Positions 15,153 through 26,235 of a stretch of 64,000 bases of DNA are shown in pieces. Within the stretch, counting starts at the first letter, position 1. Each line of letters opens with the position of its first letter. The translations under genes and the position numbers were made by a program. The DNA comes from DATBSL01 sp964561785 (lineage in GTDB: Bacteria > Acidobacteriota > Vicinamibacteria > Fen-336). The notes under the pieces were generated by a model. The model was not told the DNA's origin. It was given only the letters and a program-made list of their open reading frames with translations, and searched no databases. Location of the stretch: NCBI GenBank assembly GCA_964561785.1, contig CAZLRF010000029.1, positions 1-64,000 of the forward strand, in the 5' to 3' direction.

Positions 15153-16886
15153 ATGGTCCAGTTCAACTTCAGCGAGCGGACCATCAAAGCGAAGGTGGTC
15201 TACTACGGACCCCCGCAGTCGGGGAAGACCACGAACCTCGAGCAGATCCACCGGATCACCGACCCCGACGGCTCGAACCGCCTCATCTCGCTCAACACGG
15301 CCCAGGACCGGACGCTCTTCTTCGACCTGCTCCCGTTCAGCCTCGGGAGCGTCTCCGGGTACGACTTCAAGATCCAGCTCTACACCGTGCCGGGGCAGGT
15401 GCAGTACAACGCCACCCGGCGGGTGGTCCTCGCCGGGGCGGACGCGGTCGTCTTCGTCGCCGACAGCCAGGCGCAGATGGCGCGCGAGAACCTGATGGCC
15501 TTCGAGAACATGAAGGTCAATCTCCTCGCCAACCGCCTGGTGCCGGAGAAGGTGCCTCTCGTCCTGCAGTACAACAAGCAGGACCTCGGCTCGCTCCTCC
15601 CCCGTTCCGAGCTCGACCGCACGCTCAACGCGTGGGGCCGAAGGGCGTTCCCCGCCGTCGCCTCCCGCGGCGAGGGGGTCATCGAGACGTTCGTCGCCGT
15701 CGTCCAGGACATGCTCGGGGCCATCGCCCAGAAGTACAACCTGAAGGAGAAGGGCCTCGACCCCGCGGCGGTGCCGGAGATCGTCGCCGAAGCGTTCGCC
15801 TCGATCCTCCGCCGGCCGCCGCCGGCGCCCGCCCCCGCCGCGTCTCCCTCCGTGCCCGCCCCCGCCCCCGCCGCGCCCCCCTCCGCCCCCGCGGCTCCCC
15901 CCGCCCGCGTGGTGATCGCTCAGCCCGAGGGGATGGAGCCCGCGTATCCCGGGCAGGCCGGGCCCGAAGCGAGCCCGGTCTCCGAGGAGCTCCTGCACCG
16001 GGCGATCCGCTCCAACGTCGAGCTCGCGGAGGTGCTGGGGCAGGTCGTGCGCGAGATGAGCCAGGGGCTCGTGACGGTCCAGCAGCACGCGGAGAGGCTC
16101 GCCTCGGTCCAGGAGGAGGCCTCGCGAGGGGCCCTCGTCGCGGCGATCCGGGGCGAAGTCCGACGCCTCCAGGGGACGCTGCGCTCGCTCGGCCAGGCCG
16201 CTCCCCCCAAGGCGGCCGTACCCCGGCGCGCGCCGGGGCCGCCCCAGGTGACGCCCGTGCCCCCGCGCCCCGTCACCCCCCCTCCGGCTCCCGGCGACCC
16301 GCGCCGGCCGGCCGCACCCGCGCCCGCGGTCCTCCCGCCCCCCTCCGCGCCGCGCCCGCCGGCTCCGTCTCCCGCGACGACTCCGCCCCGGCCCTCCCCC
16401 CCGCCGCCCGCGCCGGCCGCCGCCGGACCGCAGCCGGCCGGAACCGGCCTCGACGGTCTCGTGGCCGAGGTCCTCGGTGCGGCGCGCGCCGTCCTCGCCG
16501 CGCGCCCGGTCACGGTCGACAACCGTGTCGCCCGGGGCGCGGCGCTGCCGCGGTGCTCCCCGGCGGCGCTGCGCCGCGCCCTCGCCGGGTTCGTGCAGGG
16601 GCTGGCCGGCGTGGCCCCGCCCGCCACCGGGATCCTGCTCCGCGCCGAACGAAAGCCCGTCCTCCTGCGCGGCCGCGACGGCAGCGAGGTGAAGCGCGAC
16701 TTCCTGATGATCGCCTTCACCCAGGCGGGGGGCCTGCTCGACGCGGACCAGCAGCGCATCCTGAAGGGCGCCGACCCCGGCCCCCTCGGGGAGGGGCACC
16801 GCCTCGTGCGCGAGATGGGAGGCTTCCTGCGCTTCGCCCCCCTCCCCGGCGGGGCGCTCGAGACGAGGGTGTTCCTGCCGGCATGA
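15153..16886 (+). CDS. MglA-type GTPase with coiled-coil and histidine-kinase-like ATPase C-terminus
   Basis: 577 residues, about three times the length of MglA. Residues 1-200 are an MglA-like small GTPase: P-loop GPPQSGKTTNL, G3 TVPGQ in QLYTVPGQVQYNATRRVVL, and G4 NKQD. A Pro/Ala linker follows, then a helical stretch near residues 275-345 (ELLHRAIRSNVELAEVLGQV and VRRLQGTLRSL) likely to be a coiled coil, then a second Pro-rich linker. The last 145 residues resemble a degenerate GHKL ATPase: CSPAALRRALAGFVQGLAG fits the N-box helix, and EGHRLVREMGGFLRF with GALETRVFLP fits the G2-box and terminal strand. The N-box Asn is absent. A role in polarity or motility is inferred from MglA; the C-terminal domain is unassigned. 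Confidence 0.85.
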   Translation: MVQFNFSERTIKAKVVYYGPPQSGKTTNLEQIHRITDPDGSNRLISLNTAQDRTLFFDLLPFSLGSVSGYDFKIQLYTVPGQVQYNATRRVVLAGADAVVFVADSQAQMARENLMAFENMKVNLLANRLVPEKVPLVLQYNKQDLGSLLPRSELDRTLNAWGRRAFPAVASRGEGVIETFVAVVQDMLGAIAQKYNLKEKGLDPAAVPEIVAEAFASILRRPPPAPAPAASPSVPAPAPAAPPSAPAAPPARVVIAQPEGMEPAYPGQAGPEASPVSEELLHRAIRSNVELAEVLGQVVREMSQGLVTVQQHAERLASVQEEASRGALVAAIRGEVRRLQGTLRSLGQAAPPKAAVPRRAPGPPQVTPVPPRPVTPPPAPGDPRRPAAPAPAVLPPPSAPRPPAPSPATTPPRPSPPPPAPAAAGPQPAGTGLDGLVAEVLGAARAVLAARPVTVDNRVARGAALPRCSPAALRRALAGFVQGLAGVAPPATGILLRAERKPVLLRGRDGSEVKRDFLMIAFTQAGGLLDADQQRILKGADPGPLGEGHRLVREMGGFLRFAPLPGGALETRVFLPA

Positions 16887-16888
16887 CA

Positions 16889-16923
16889 CCTCTGCGCGCC
16901 CCGGTCGAGCGGGCGCGCAGAGG
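16889..16923. terminator. 13-bp perfect hairpin between convergent genes
   Basis: CCTCTGCGCGCCC (16889-16901) pairs with GGGCGCGCAGAGG (16911-16923), starting two bases after the GTPase stop. It lacks a T-run and faces the convergent HAD gene, so it may act as a bidirectional or Rho-assisted terminator. Confidence 0.5.
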
Positions 16924-16973
16924 ACCTCGAAAGCCCCGGCGAAGGCCGGTCCCCCGGGCCCCCTCCGCCCCCC

Positions 16974-17756
16974 CTAGACCCCTCTCTCCAGCAGCTCCCG
17001 CAGCGCGAACGCGTCCTTCGCGACGTGGTCGGGGCGGTGGGCGAAGCGGCCGAGGTCGGCCTCCTTCGAGACCCCCGTGAGCACGAGCACGGTCGTCATG
17101 CCGGTCTGCACCCCGGCGATGACGTCCGTCTCCATGTTGTCGCCCACCATGCACGCCTCGGCCGAGTGGGCGCCGAGGTGGCGCAGGCCGGCCCTCATCA
17201 TGAACGCCGAGGGCTTGCCCACGTAGAACGGCGACTTGCCGGTGATCCGCTCGATCGGCGCGGCGAGGGCGCCGCAGCTCGGGCGGCCGCCGGGGCCGGC
17301 CACGTCGGGGTTGGTGGCGATGAACCGCGCCCCCCTCTGGATGAGCGACGCGGCGCGCTGGATCATCTCGAAGTTGAAGTGCCGGGTCTCGCCGAGGACC
17401 ACGAAGTCGGCGTCCGACTCGGAGATCGTGAAGCCGATCTTGTACAGCTCGTGGACGAGGGCTCCCTCTCCGACCACGAACGCGCGCCGGCGCTCCCCCG
17501 CCTGCTTGTCGAGGAACTCGGCGGTGGCCATGGCCGAGGTGAAGAAGTGCTCGGGCGGGGCCTCGACCCCCGCGCCGGCCAGGCGGTTGGCGAGGTCGAG
17601 CGGCGTCTGCGAGGGGTAGTTCGTCAGGAACAGGAACCGCCGCCGGGAGGCGAGCAGCCACGCGACCAGCTCCCTCGCGCCGGGCAGGGCCTCGTCGTCC
17701 TTCAGCACGACGCCGTCGATGTCGATCAGGTAGGCGCTCGTCGCCGCGTCGCTCAT
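16974..17756 (-). CDS. HAD-IIA family phosphatase (NagD-like)
   Basis: 260 residues. Motif I IDIDGVVL at residues 11-18, motif II FLTNYPSQT with the conserved Thr-Asn, motif III Lys in YVGKPSAFMM, and motif IV ACMVGDNMETDVIAG are all present. The C2-type cap lies between motifs II and III. Members dephosphorylate nucleotides or sugar phosphates; the substrate here cannot be read from sequence. It lies 13 bp downstream of the beta-CASP nuclease on the same strand and may be cotranscribed with it. Confidence 0.9.
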   Translation of the reverse strand: MSDAATSAYLIDIDGVVLKDDEALPGARELVAWLLASRRRFLFLTNYPSQTPLDLANRLAGAGVEAPPEHFFTSAMATAEFLDKQAGERRRAFVVGEGALVHELYKIGFTISESDADFVVLGETRHFNFEMIQRAASLIQRGARFIATNPDVAGPGGRPSCGALAAPIERITGKSPFYVGKPSAFMMRAGLRHLGAHSAEACMVGDNMETDVIAGVQTGMTTVLVLTGVSKEADLGRFAHRPDHVAKDAFALRELLERGV

Positions 17757-17769
17757 GGGTCCCCCATCT

Positions 17770-19190
17770 TCACAGCACCTCCGGCCCGGGCCCTGCGTCC
17801 TCGCCGGGGAGAAGCTCGAAGGCCTCGCCGTGGGCGGGAACCCGCGCGGAGAAGCCGCGCTCGCGCACGATGCGGGCGGCGAGGGCCTCCGCGGCCTCCG
17901 CCTCGCCGTGCGTCACGAACACCGTCCGGGGCGGCCGCGCCACCCCGGACATCCAGCGCAGCATCTCCCCCCCGTCGGCGTGGCCGGAGAGGCCCTTGAG
18001 ATCGCGCACCTCGGCGAGCACCGGCACCTCGCCCTTGTGGATCCGCACCACGTGCGCCCCGTCGAGGAGCGCCCGCCCGAGCGTCCCCGCCGCCTGGTAG
18101 CCGGTGATGAGCAGCGTGTTCTCGGGGCGGGGGAGCCGGACGCGGCAGTGGTGCAGGATGCGCCCTCCGGAGAGCATCCCGCTCGAGGAGAGGATCACGG
18201 CCGGGCCCTTCATCTTGTTGAGGGCCTCGGACTCCTGCCGGGTGCGGTGCAGGTGCACCCACTTGCCGTGGAGGAGGCTGCGCCCGCCGATGCCGTTGAG
18301 GCTCACCCGGTGGGCGTCGGGGTAGGAGGCGTAGATCCGGGTCGCGTCGACCGCCATCGGGGAGTCGATGTGGATGGGGAAGGCCCGCACCCGGCCCTCG
18401 GTGACCAGCTGGTCCATAAGGTAGACCATCTGCTGGGCCCGGCCCACCGCGAAGGCGGGGATGAGGAGGACCCCCCCGCGGGCGAACGTCTTCTTGAGGA
18501 CGCCCTCCAGCTGGTCGAGCACGGACAGCTCGGGATGCGTCCGGTTGCCGTAGGTGCTCTCCACCACCATGTAGTCGGCCTCGGGGGCGGGGTCGGGGTC
18601 CTTCGTCAGGACCGCGCCGAAGCGGCCCACGTCGCCGCTGAACAGGACGCGGGTCTCCCGTCCGCCCTCGCGCACCGTCACCTCGGCGGAGGCGGCGCCG
18701 AGGAGGTGCCCGGCGTCGCGGTAGACGAACGAGAACGCCTGGCTCACCTCCTGCGGCCGGCCGAGGGGCACGGTCCGGAAGAGCCGGATCGTCTCCTTCA
18801 CGTCCTCCTCGTCGAAGAGGGGGAGCGCGGGGGCGTGCTTGGTGAGGCCCTTGCGGTTCAGGTACCCGGCGTCCTCCTTCTGCAGGTGCGCCGCGTCGAG
18901 GAGGAGGATCTCGGCGAGCTCCTTGGTCGGCGGGGTGCAGTAGACCGGCCCCCGGTAGCCCTGCTTCACGAGCCGGGGCACGCGGCCGATGTGGTCGAGG
19001 TGGGTGTGGGTGAGGACGATCGCGTCCACGCTCGCGGGCGGGAACTCGGGCGGCGCCCAGTTCCGCAGGCGCAGCGCCTTCTCGCCCTGGAACATCCCGG
19101 AGTCCACGAGGAGCCGTCCGCCGCCGCCCTCGAGGAGGTACTGCGACCCCGTCACCGTCCGCGCCGCGCCGAGGAAGCGGAGGCGGGCCA

Positions 19191-19191
<1 letters not shown>
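17770..19191 (-). CDS. Metallo-beta-lactamase/beta-CASP family RNA-processing exonuclease
   Basis: 473 residues. The metal site HTHLDHIGR (about residues 62-70), the GHLLGAAS His, the Asp in FSGDVGRFG, and the beta-CASP motifs ESTYGNRTH, ILSSSGMLSGGRILHH and SGHADGGEM with terminal VTHGE are in order. This is the architecture of CPSF73-like RNA nucleases. Its ATG overlaps the acnA stop by one base (TGATG), so it is translationally coupled. I expect a cytoplasmic RNase; the RNA targets are unknown. Confidence 0.92.
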
Positions 19192-21889
<2,698 letters not shown>

Positions 21890-21893
<4 letters not shown>

Positions 21894-22534
21894 GGCCTTC
21901 CTCTCTGCTGTGCAGCCCCGAAGCTTATACCAGCGCGTCGACGGGGGCGGGCGGAGACCGCCGCGCTGTCGGGGTCGAAGAAGCGCAGCCTTCGCGAGGC
22001 CGCCTGCCGGATGCCCACCCGCCGCGCGGCCACCACGCGCCGCGGGGGCGTCCCTTCCCGCAGGGTCAGGGGCGCGTTGCTCTCGAAGATGTGGCGCCCC
22101 GAGAGCCGCGTGTCGATCCCCAGCGCGCGGCAGAGCCTCCCGGGGCCGCGGAGGGCGTCGGGAGCCAGGTCGCTCCCGGGGAGCGGCTCCGCCGCCCGGA
22201 GGAGCACGCAGCCCGCCGTGTCGGGGCCGTCCACCGCCAGGTTGAGGCAGTGGTGCATGCCGTAGACGAAGTAGACGTAGAGGGTGCCGGGGGGGCCGAA
22301 CAGCGGGTCGGTCCGCGGCGTGCGGCCGCGGAACACGTGGGCGGCAGGGTCGCCGGCCCCGAGGTACGCCTCAGCCTCGACGATGCGCGCCGTGAGCGTT
22401 CGCCCACGCGCGCGGCGCACGAGGACGCAGCCGATCAGGCCGCGCGCGGCGTCTTCGGCCGGCCGTGAGAGCAGGGCCCGGAGCCGGGCCCTCGTCCCCC
22501 ACCCGCACGGGCGGGGCTGGCGAAGGGAGGCCAC
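21890..22534 (-). CDS. mpg: 3-methyladenine DNA glycosylase, AAG/Mpg family
   Basis: 214 residues. It removes alkylated purines in base-excision repair. Signatures are the ARGLIGCVLVRR opening, the catalytic Glu region RIVEAEAYLGAGDPAAHVF, YVYFVYGMHHCLNLAVD, and GPGRLCRALGIDTRLSG. The GTG start lies 8 nt after TATACT with no Shine-Dalgarno, another leaderless-type arrangement. It is first in an overlapping mpg-acnA-beta-CASP run. Confidence 0.93.
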
Positions 22535-22541
22535 GCGGCGG

Positions 22542-22547
22542 AGTATA
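22542..22547 (-). promoter_or_regulatory. -10 element of the mpg-acnA-nuclease operon
   Basis: TATACT on the minus strand, separated by 7 nt from the GTG at 22534. No -35 is evident. Confidence 0.45.
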
Positions 22548-22568
22548 GCCGCGCGCTTCGCGCGTCCC

Positions 22569-22709
22569 TCAGGCCGGCTCGTCGTCCAGGCGGCGGATGT
22601 CGGCCTCGCGCCACGTCACCCGGACGGAGATCGCCCGGACCACGAACCACGCGAGGGCCACCACCGCCACCGTCGGGAGAACCGACATCACGACGTAGAC
22701 CAGCTTCAT
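22569..22709 (-). CDS. 46-residue single-span membrane protein
   Basis: MKLVYVVMSVLPTVAVVALA begins a protein with one predicted membrane helix (about residues 3-24), followed by a charged tail ending READIRRLDDEPA. A strong GAGGAGG ribosome binding site lies 8 nt before the ATG, which is the main support. A Cys-free positive-inside pattern places the tail in the cytoplasm. It lies upstream of mpg on the same strand. I do not recognise the family. Confidence 0.65.
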   Translation of the reverse strand: MKLVYVVMSVLPTVAVVALAWFVVRAISVRVTWREADIRRLDDEPA

Positions 22710-22944
22710 CCACCGTCCTCCTCGTTCCCGCGCGCACCAGAGGGGTGCTCCGCGCGAAGCCCTCACCCGCCCCTCGCGGCGCCAACGCCGCGAGTGCGGA
22801 CGCCACCTTTCGGCCTGGAGGAGGGACAGCACCGGGGCCGCGACGGCCCCGAGCTCAGCTGTGGAGCTTCAGGGTGCGAGACACCACGACGGTATCATGG
22901 GCCGTCGTCCCGAGACAACCCTCTGGGTTGTGGTGCCTGCGAGT

Positions 22945-23018
22945 TGGCTGGGAGACAGGGATTCGAACCCCGATTCCATGGTCCAGAGCCATGTGTCCTA
23001 CCGTTGGACGATCTCCCA
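22945..23018 (-). tRNA. tRNA-Gln (CUG anticodon)
   Basis: The minus strand folds as a cloverleaf: acceptor TGGGAGA with TCTCCCA, D-arm GTCC/GGAC, anticodon stem CATGG/CCATG with loop CTCTGGA and anticodon CTG at 22984-22986, and T-arm with TTCGAAT. The discriminator is G and CCA is encoded (22945-22947). It has a promoter at 23034-23062. Confidence 0.95.
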
Positions 23019-23033
23019 AGCGCGGCTTCCTTG

Positions 23034-23062
23034 ATCCTAGCCAAAGGCCCGGCGGATTTCAA
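23034..23062 (-). promoter_or_regulatory. Promoter of tRNA-Gln
   Basis: On the minus strand TTGAAA (23062-23057) and TAGGAT (23039-23034) are 17 nt apart, ending 16 bp before the mature tRNA 5' end. Confidence 0.65.
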
Positions 23063-23091
23063 CGGTGCTACCATTCCCGCGGAGGCCACTG

Positions 23092-23661
23092 GTGGTGTCG
23101 GCAGCAACCCTTCCGAGCGGCGAACGGCTCGTCACCGGGGAAGAGCTCGCCCGAATGGGCGACGTGGGCCGCTGCGAGCTCGTCGACGGGAGGATCGTGC
23201 CCATGAGCCCGACCGGCTACCAGCACGGCGAGATCGAGGCGAGGATCGCCGAGGCGCTCTCCACCTTCGTGCGGCCGAGGAAGCTCGGACGGGTGCTCAC
23301 CGGCGAGGTGGGGCTCTACACGCGCCGCGACCCGGACCGCGTCCGTGGAGCCGACGTCATCTTCATCAGCGCCGCGGCGTACGCTCGACGCACCCCGGGC
23401 CTGGCCTACCTCGACGTCGCCCCGGAGATCGTCGTCGAGGTGCTGTCGCCCGAGGACAGGGCCGTCGACGTCAACCAGAAGCTCCGCGAGTACTTCGCCA
23501 TCGGCGTCGGCCAGGTCTGGGTGGCCGACCCCCAGGCTCGCGTCCTGACGGTCCACCTCACGCCCACCGACGCCCGGGAGCTCTCCGGGGCCGAGCGTCT
23601 CTCCGGCGGGGACGTGCTCCCGGGGTTCGAGCTCGACGTGGCTTCTCTCTTCGACGAGTAG
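23092..23661 (+). CDS. Uma2 family (DUF820) restriction-endonuclease-like protein
   Basis: 189 residues. The family features TGEELARMGDVGRCELVDG (N-terminal), the PD-(D/E)XK-like core (ADVIFIS, PEIVVEVLSPEDRAVDVNQKL) and VWVADPQARVLTVH are present. Uma2 proteins are widespread in expanded families and their targets are poorly defined. I prefer the GTG at 23092 because GGAGG lies 6 nt upstream and a -10-like TACCAT (23069-23074) precedes it; the frame is open back to 23065. It is divergent from tRNA-Gln. Confidence 0.85.
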   Translation: MVSAATLPSGERLVTGEELARMGDVGRCELVDGRIVPMSPTGYQHGEIEARIAEALSTFVRPRKLGRVLTGEVGLYTRRDPDRVRGADVIFISAAAYARRTPGLAYLDVAPEIVVEVLSPEDRAVDVNQKLREYFAIGVGQVWVADPQARVLTVHLTPTDARELSGAERLSGGDVLPGFELDVASLFDE

Positions 23662-23674
23662 CTTCGTCGAGCCC

Positions 23675-24451
23675 ATGCTCCGCGACACGTCCCGTGAAGC
23701 CGCCGCCGAGTTCCTCGGCACGTTCCTCATCCTCGTCTTCGGCACGGCGTCGGTGGCCCAGAAGGTCCTGAGCGGCGGCGAGCTCGGGTCCGCCCTCTCG
23801 ATCCACCTCTCGTGGGGCCTCGGCGTCACGTTCGGCATCTACGCCTCGGCCGGCGTGTCCGGCGCCCACCTCAACCCGGCCGTGACGCTGAGCGTCGCCG
23901 CGCTGCGCGGCTTCCCGTGGCGAAAGGTCCCCGCGTACGTCCTCGCCCAGACCCTCGGCGCCTTCACGGGGGCCGCGGTCACGTTCCTCACGTACCGCGA
24001 GGCCTTCTCGGCCTTCGACGGCGGGACACGGCAGGTCGCGGGGGAGAAGGCCACGGCGATGATCTTCGCCACCTACCCCCAGCCGTTCCTGAGCGCCTTT
24101 CCCGGCGGCTTCGTCGACCAGGTGGTGGGCACGGCGCTGCTTCTCCTCGTGATCTTCGCCCTCGGCGACCGGCGAAACGCGGGGCCCGCGAGCGGCGGGC
24201 CGGTCCTCGTCGGCGCGCTCGTCGTGGCGATCGGGATGACCTTCGGCATGAACGCCGGCTACGCCATCAACCCCGCGCGCGACCTCGGCCCGCGGGTCTT
24301 CACCGCGCTCGCCGGTTGGGGAGGCGAGGTCTTCACCGCCGGCGGGCACTGGTGGTGGGTGCCGATCGTCGCCCCCTGCCTCGGGGCCGTGCTCGGCGGC
24401 CTTGTCTACGACCGCCTCGTCGGCCGGCACCACCCTCCCGAGCGCGCCTGA
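23675..24451 (+). CDS. Aquaglyceroporin (MIP family, GlpF-like)
   Basis: 258 residues and six membrane helices. The two pore motifs are SGAHLNPAVTLS (about residues 61-72) and GYAINPARDLGPR (about 195-207). The Asp after the second NPA (NPARD) is characteristic of glycerol facilitators rather than water-specific channels. A long extracellular loop contains TYPQPFLSAFPGGFVDQ. It lies 13 bp after the Uma2 gene and 5 bp before the transpeptidase/peptidase fusion. No glpK or glpD is nearby, so substrate assignment rests on the motif. Confidence 0.93.
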   Translation: MLRDTSREAAAEFLGTFLILVFGTASVAQKVLSGGELGSALSIHLSWGLGVTFGIYASAGVSGAHLNPAVTLSVAALRGFPWRKVPAYVLAQTLGAFTGAAVTFLTYREAFSAFDGGTRQVAGEKATAMIFATYPQPFLSAFPGGFVDQVVGTALLLLVIFALGDRRNAGPASGGPVLVGALVVAIGMTFGMNAGYAINPARDLGPRVFTALAGWGGEVFTAGGHWWWVPIVAPCLGAVLGGLVYDRLVGRHHPPERA

Positions 24452-24456
24452 CGCCC

Positions 24457-26235
24457 GTGCTCGCCCTCCTCCTCCTGCTCGCCGCGGCCTCGCCCTTGCC
24501 CGCGGAGAGCCGGCAGATGGTCCTGTCGGTGAGTGCGGGCTGGGACTCGACGCCGGCGCTCCTCCAGGCGTACGAGAGACCCGCGGTAGGGGCTCCGTGG
24601 CGGCCGGTGGGCCCGCCGATCGAGGCGTCGCTCGGCCGGTCCGGCCTCGCCTGGGGCCGCGGGCTCCATCCGCCGGGGCTCCCCGGCCCGCACAAGCGCG
24701 AGGGCGACGGAAAGTCGCCGGCCGGGATCTTCGAGCTGCGGCTCGTGACGGGCGACGACCCCGCGCCCCCGGTCGGCACGCTCCTGCCCTACCGCGAGGC
24801 CACCGCCACGCTGCGCTGCGTCGACGACCCCCGTTCGACCCACTACAACCGGCTCGCCGACGAGGCGACGGTCGCGAAGGACTGGTCCTCGGCCGAGGAC
24901 ATGCGGCGCAAGGACGACCTGTACCGCCTCGTCGTGTGGGTGGGCCACAACGACGCCCCGGTCCTCCCCGGCGGCGGGAGCTGCATCTTCCTGCACCTGC
25001 GCGCGGGCCCCGACTCCGCCACCGCGGGGTGCACGGCCTTCGAGAGAGAGCCGATGGAGCGCCTCCTCCGCTGGCTCGACCCCGCCGCGCGGCCGCTCCT
25101 CGTCCAGCTGCCCGACGCCGAGCACCGCGGCCGCGCCGCGGACTGGGGCCTGCCCGAGCCGCGCCCCCGCGCCCGCGACCTCGGGCTCGCCCCCGGCGTC
25201 TTCCCGCCGGGTCCCCTGAACGCCATCACCGACGTCGCCGGCGTGCGCGTGGGCCACGCGACGCTCGTCGCGGGCGACGCGGTGCGCACCGGGGTCACCG
25301 CCGTCCTGCCCCACGGCGGCAACCTCTTCCAGGACAAGGTGCCGGGCGCCGTCTTCGTCGGCAACGCCTACGGCAAGCTGGCGGGCTCCACCCAGCTCCG
25401 CGAGCTCGGCACGATCGAGACCCCGATCCTCCTCACGAACACCCTCGCGGTGGGCACGGCGGTCGAGGCCGCGGTCGACTGGACGCTCCGCCAGCCCGGC
25501 AACGAGGAGGTCCGCTCGGTGAACGCCCTCGTGGGCGAGACGAACGACGGGGCGCTCGACGACATCCGCTCGCGCCCGGTGCGCGAAGAGCACGTCCTCG
25601 CCGCGATCCGCTCGGCGCGCGGGGGACCCCTCCTCGAGGGCTCGGTCGGCGCGGGGACCGGCACCGTCGCCTTCGGCTGGAAGGGCGGGATCGGGACGGC
25701 CTCGCGTCGTCTGCCGGAGGGCCTCGGGGGCCACACGCTCGGCGTCCTCGTCCAGGCCAACTTCGGCGGCGTCCTCGTGATGGACGGGGTGCCGGTGGGC
25801 CGCGAGCTGGGGCGAGACGCCCCAGGCCCCGCCGACGGCTCCTGCATGATCGTGGTGGCGACCGACGCGCCGCTCGCGTCGCGCGACCTCGAGCGCCTCG
25901 CCGCCCGCGCGGTGTTCGGCCTCGCCCGCACGGGCTCCTCCTACAGCAACGGCAGCGGCGACTACGCGATCGCCTTCTCGACCGCCCCGTCGCTGCGCCG
26001 CCGCCACGGAGACGTCTCCGCGCGCCCGCGCGAGGAGCTGCCGACGGACGCGCTCTCGCCGCTCTTCCAGGCCGTGCTCGAGGCCACCGAGGAGGCCGTC
26101 CTCAACGCGCTGCTGCGGGCCACGACCCTCACCGGCTCGGGGCGGACCGTGGAGGCCCTCCCTCTCGACCGCCTGCGCGCCGTGCTCGCGAAGCACGGGC
26201 GCGCGAGCGCTCAGGGACGGGCCGCAGAGAGGTAG
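24457..26235 (+). CDS. Fusion of L,D-transpeptidase-like domain and DmpA/P1-family aminopeptidase
   Basis: 592 residues from a GTG that gives a hydrophobic leader (VLALLLLLAAASPLPA). Residues 22-220 match an L,D-transpeptidase fold: His180 in CIFLHL and Cys192 in SATAGCTAFER, a variant of the usual SHGC motif. Residues 235-585 match the N-terminal nucleophile DmpA/BapA family (S58): GPLNAITDVAGVRVGH, VGETNDGALDDI and FGWKGGIGTASR. The expected self-cleavage site is Gly461-Ser462 in ADGSCMIVVATDAP. No stop or start separates the two halves. Export and action on D-amino-acid or cell-wall peptides is inferred. The 3' end overlaps the convergent M14 gene by 25 bp. Confidence 0.82.
   Translation: MLALLLLLAAASPLPAESRQMVLSVSAGWDSTPALLQAYERPAVGAPWRPVGPPIEASLGRSGLAWGRGLHPPGLPGPHKREGDGKSPAGIFELRLVTGDDPAPPVGTLLPYREATATLRCVDDPRSTHYNRLADEATVAKDWSSAEDMRRKDDLYRLVVWVGHNDAPVLPGGGSCIFLHLRAGPDSATAGCTAFEREPMERLLRWLDPAARPLLVQLPDAEHRGRAADWGLPEPRPRARDLGLAPGVFPPGPLNAITDVAGVRVGHATLVAGDAVRTGVTAVLPHGGNLFQDKVPGAVFVGNAYGKLAGSTQLRELGTIETPILLTNTLAVGTAVEAAVDWTLRQPGNEEVRSVNALVGETNDGALDDIRSRPVREEHVLAAIRSARGGPLLEGSVGAGTGTVAFGWKGGIGTASRRLPEGLGGHTLGVLVQANFGGVLVMDGVPVGRELGRDAPGPADGSCMIVVATDAPLASRDLERLAARAVFGLARTGSSYSNGSGDYAIAFSTAPSLRRRHGDVSARPREELPTDALSPLFQAVLEATEEAVLNALLRATTLTGSGRTVEALPLDRLRAVLAKHGRASAQGRAAER

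Noticed and set aside
16887..16973. Small gene between the GTPase and HAD genes
   Set aside because: The 87-bp gap holds a 13-bp hairpin and no frame with start and ribosome binding site.
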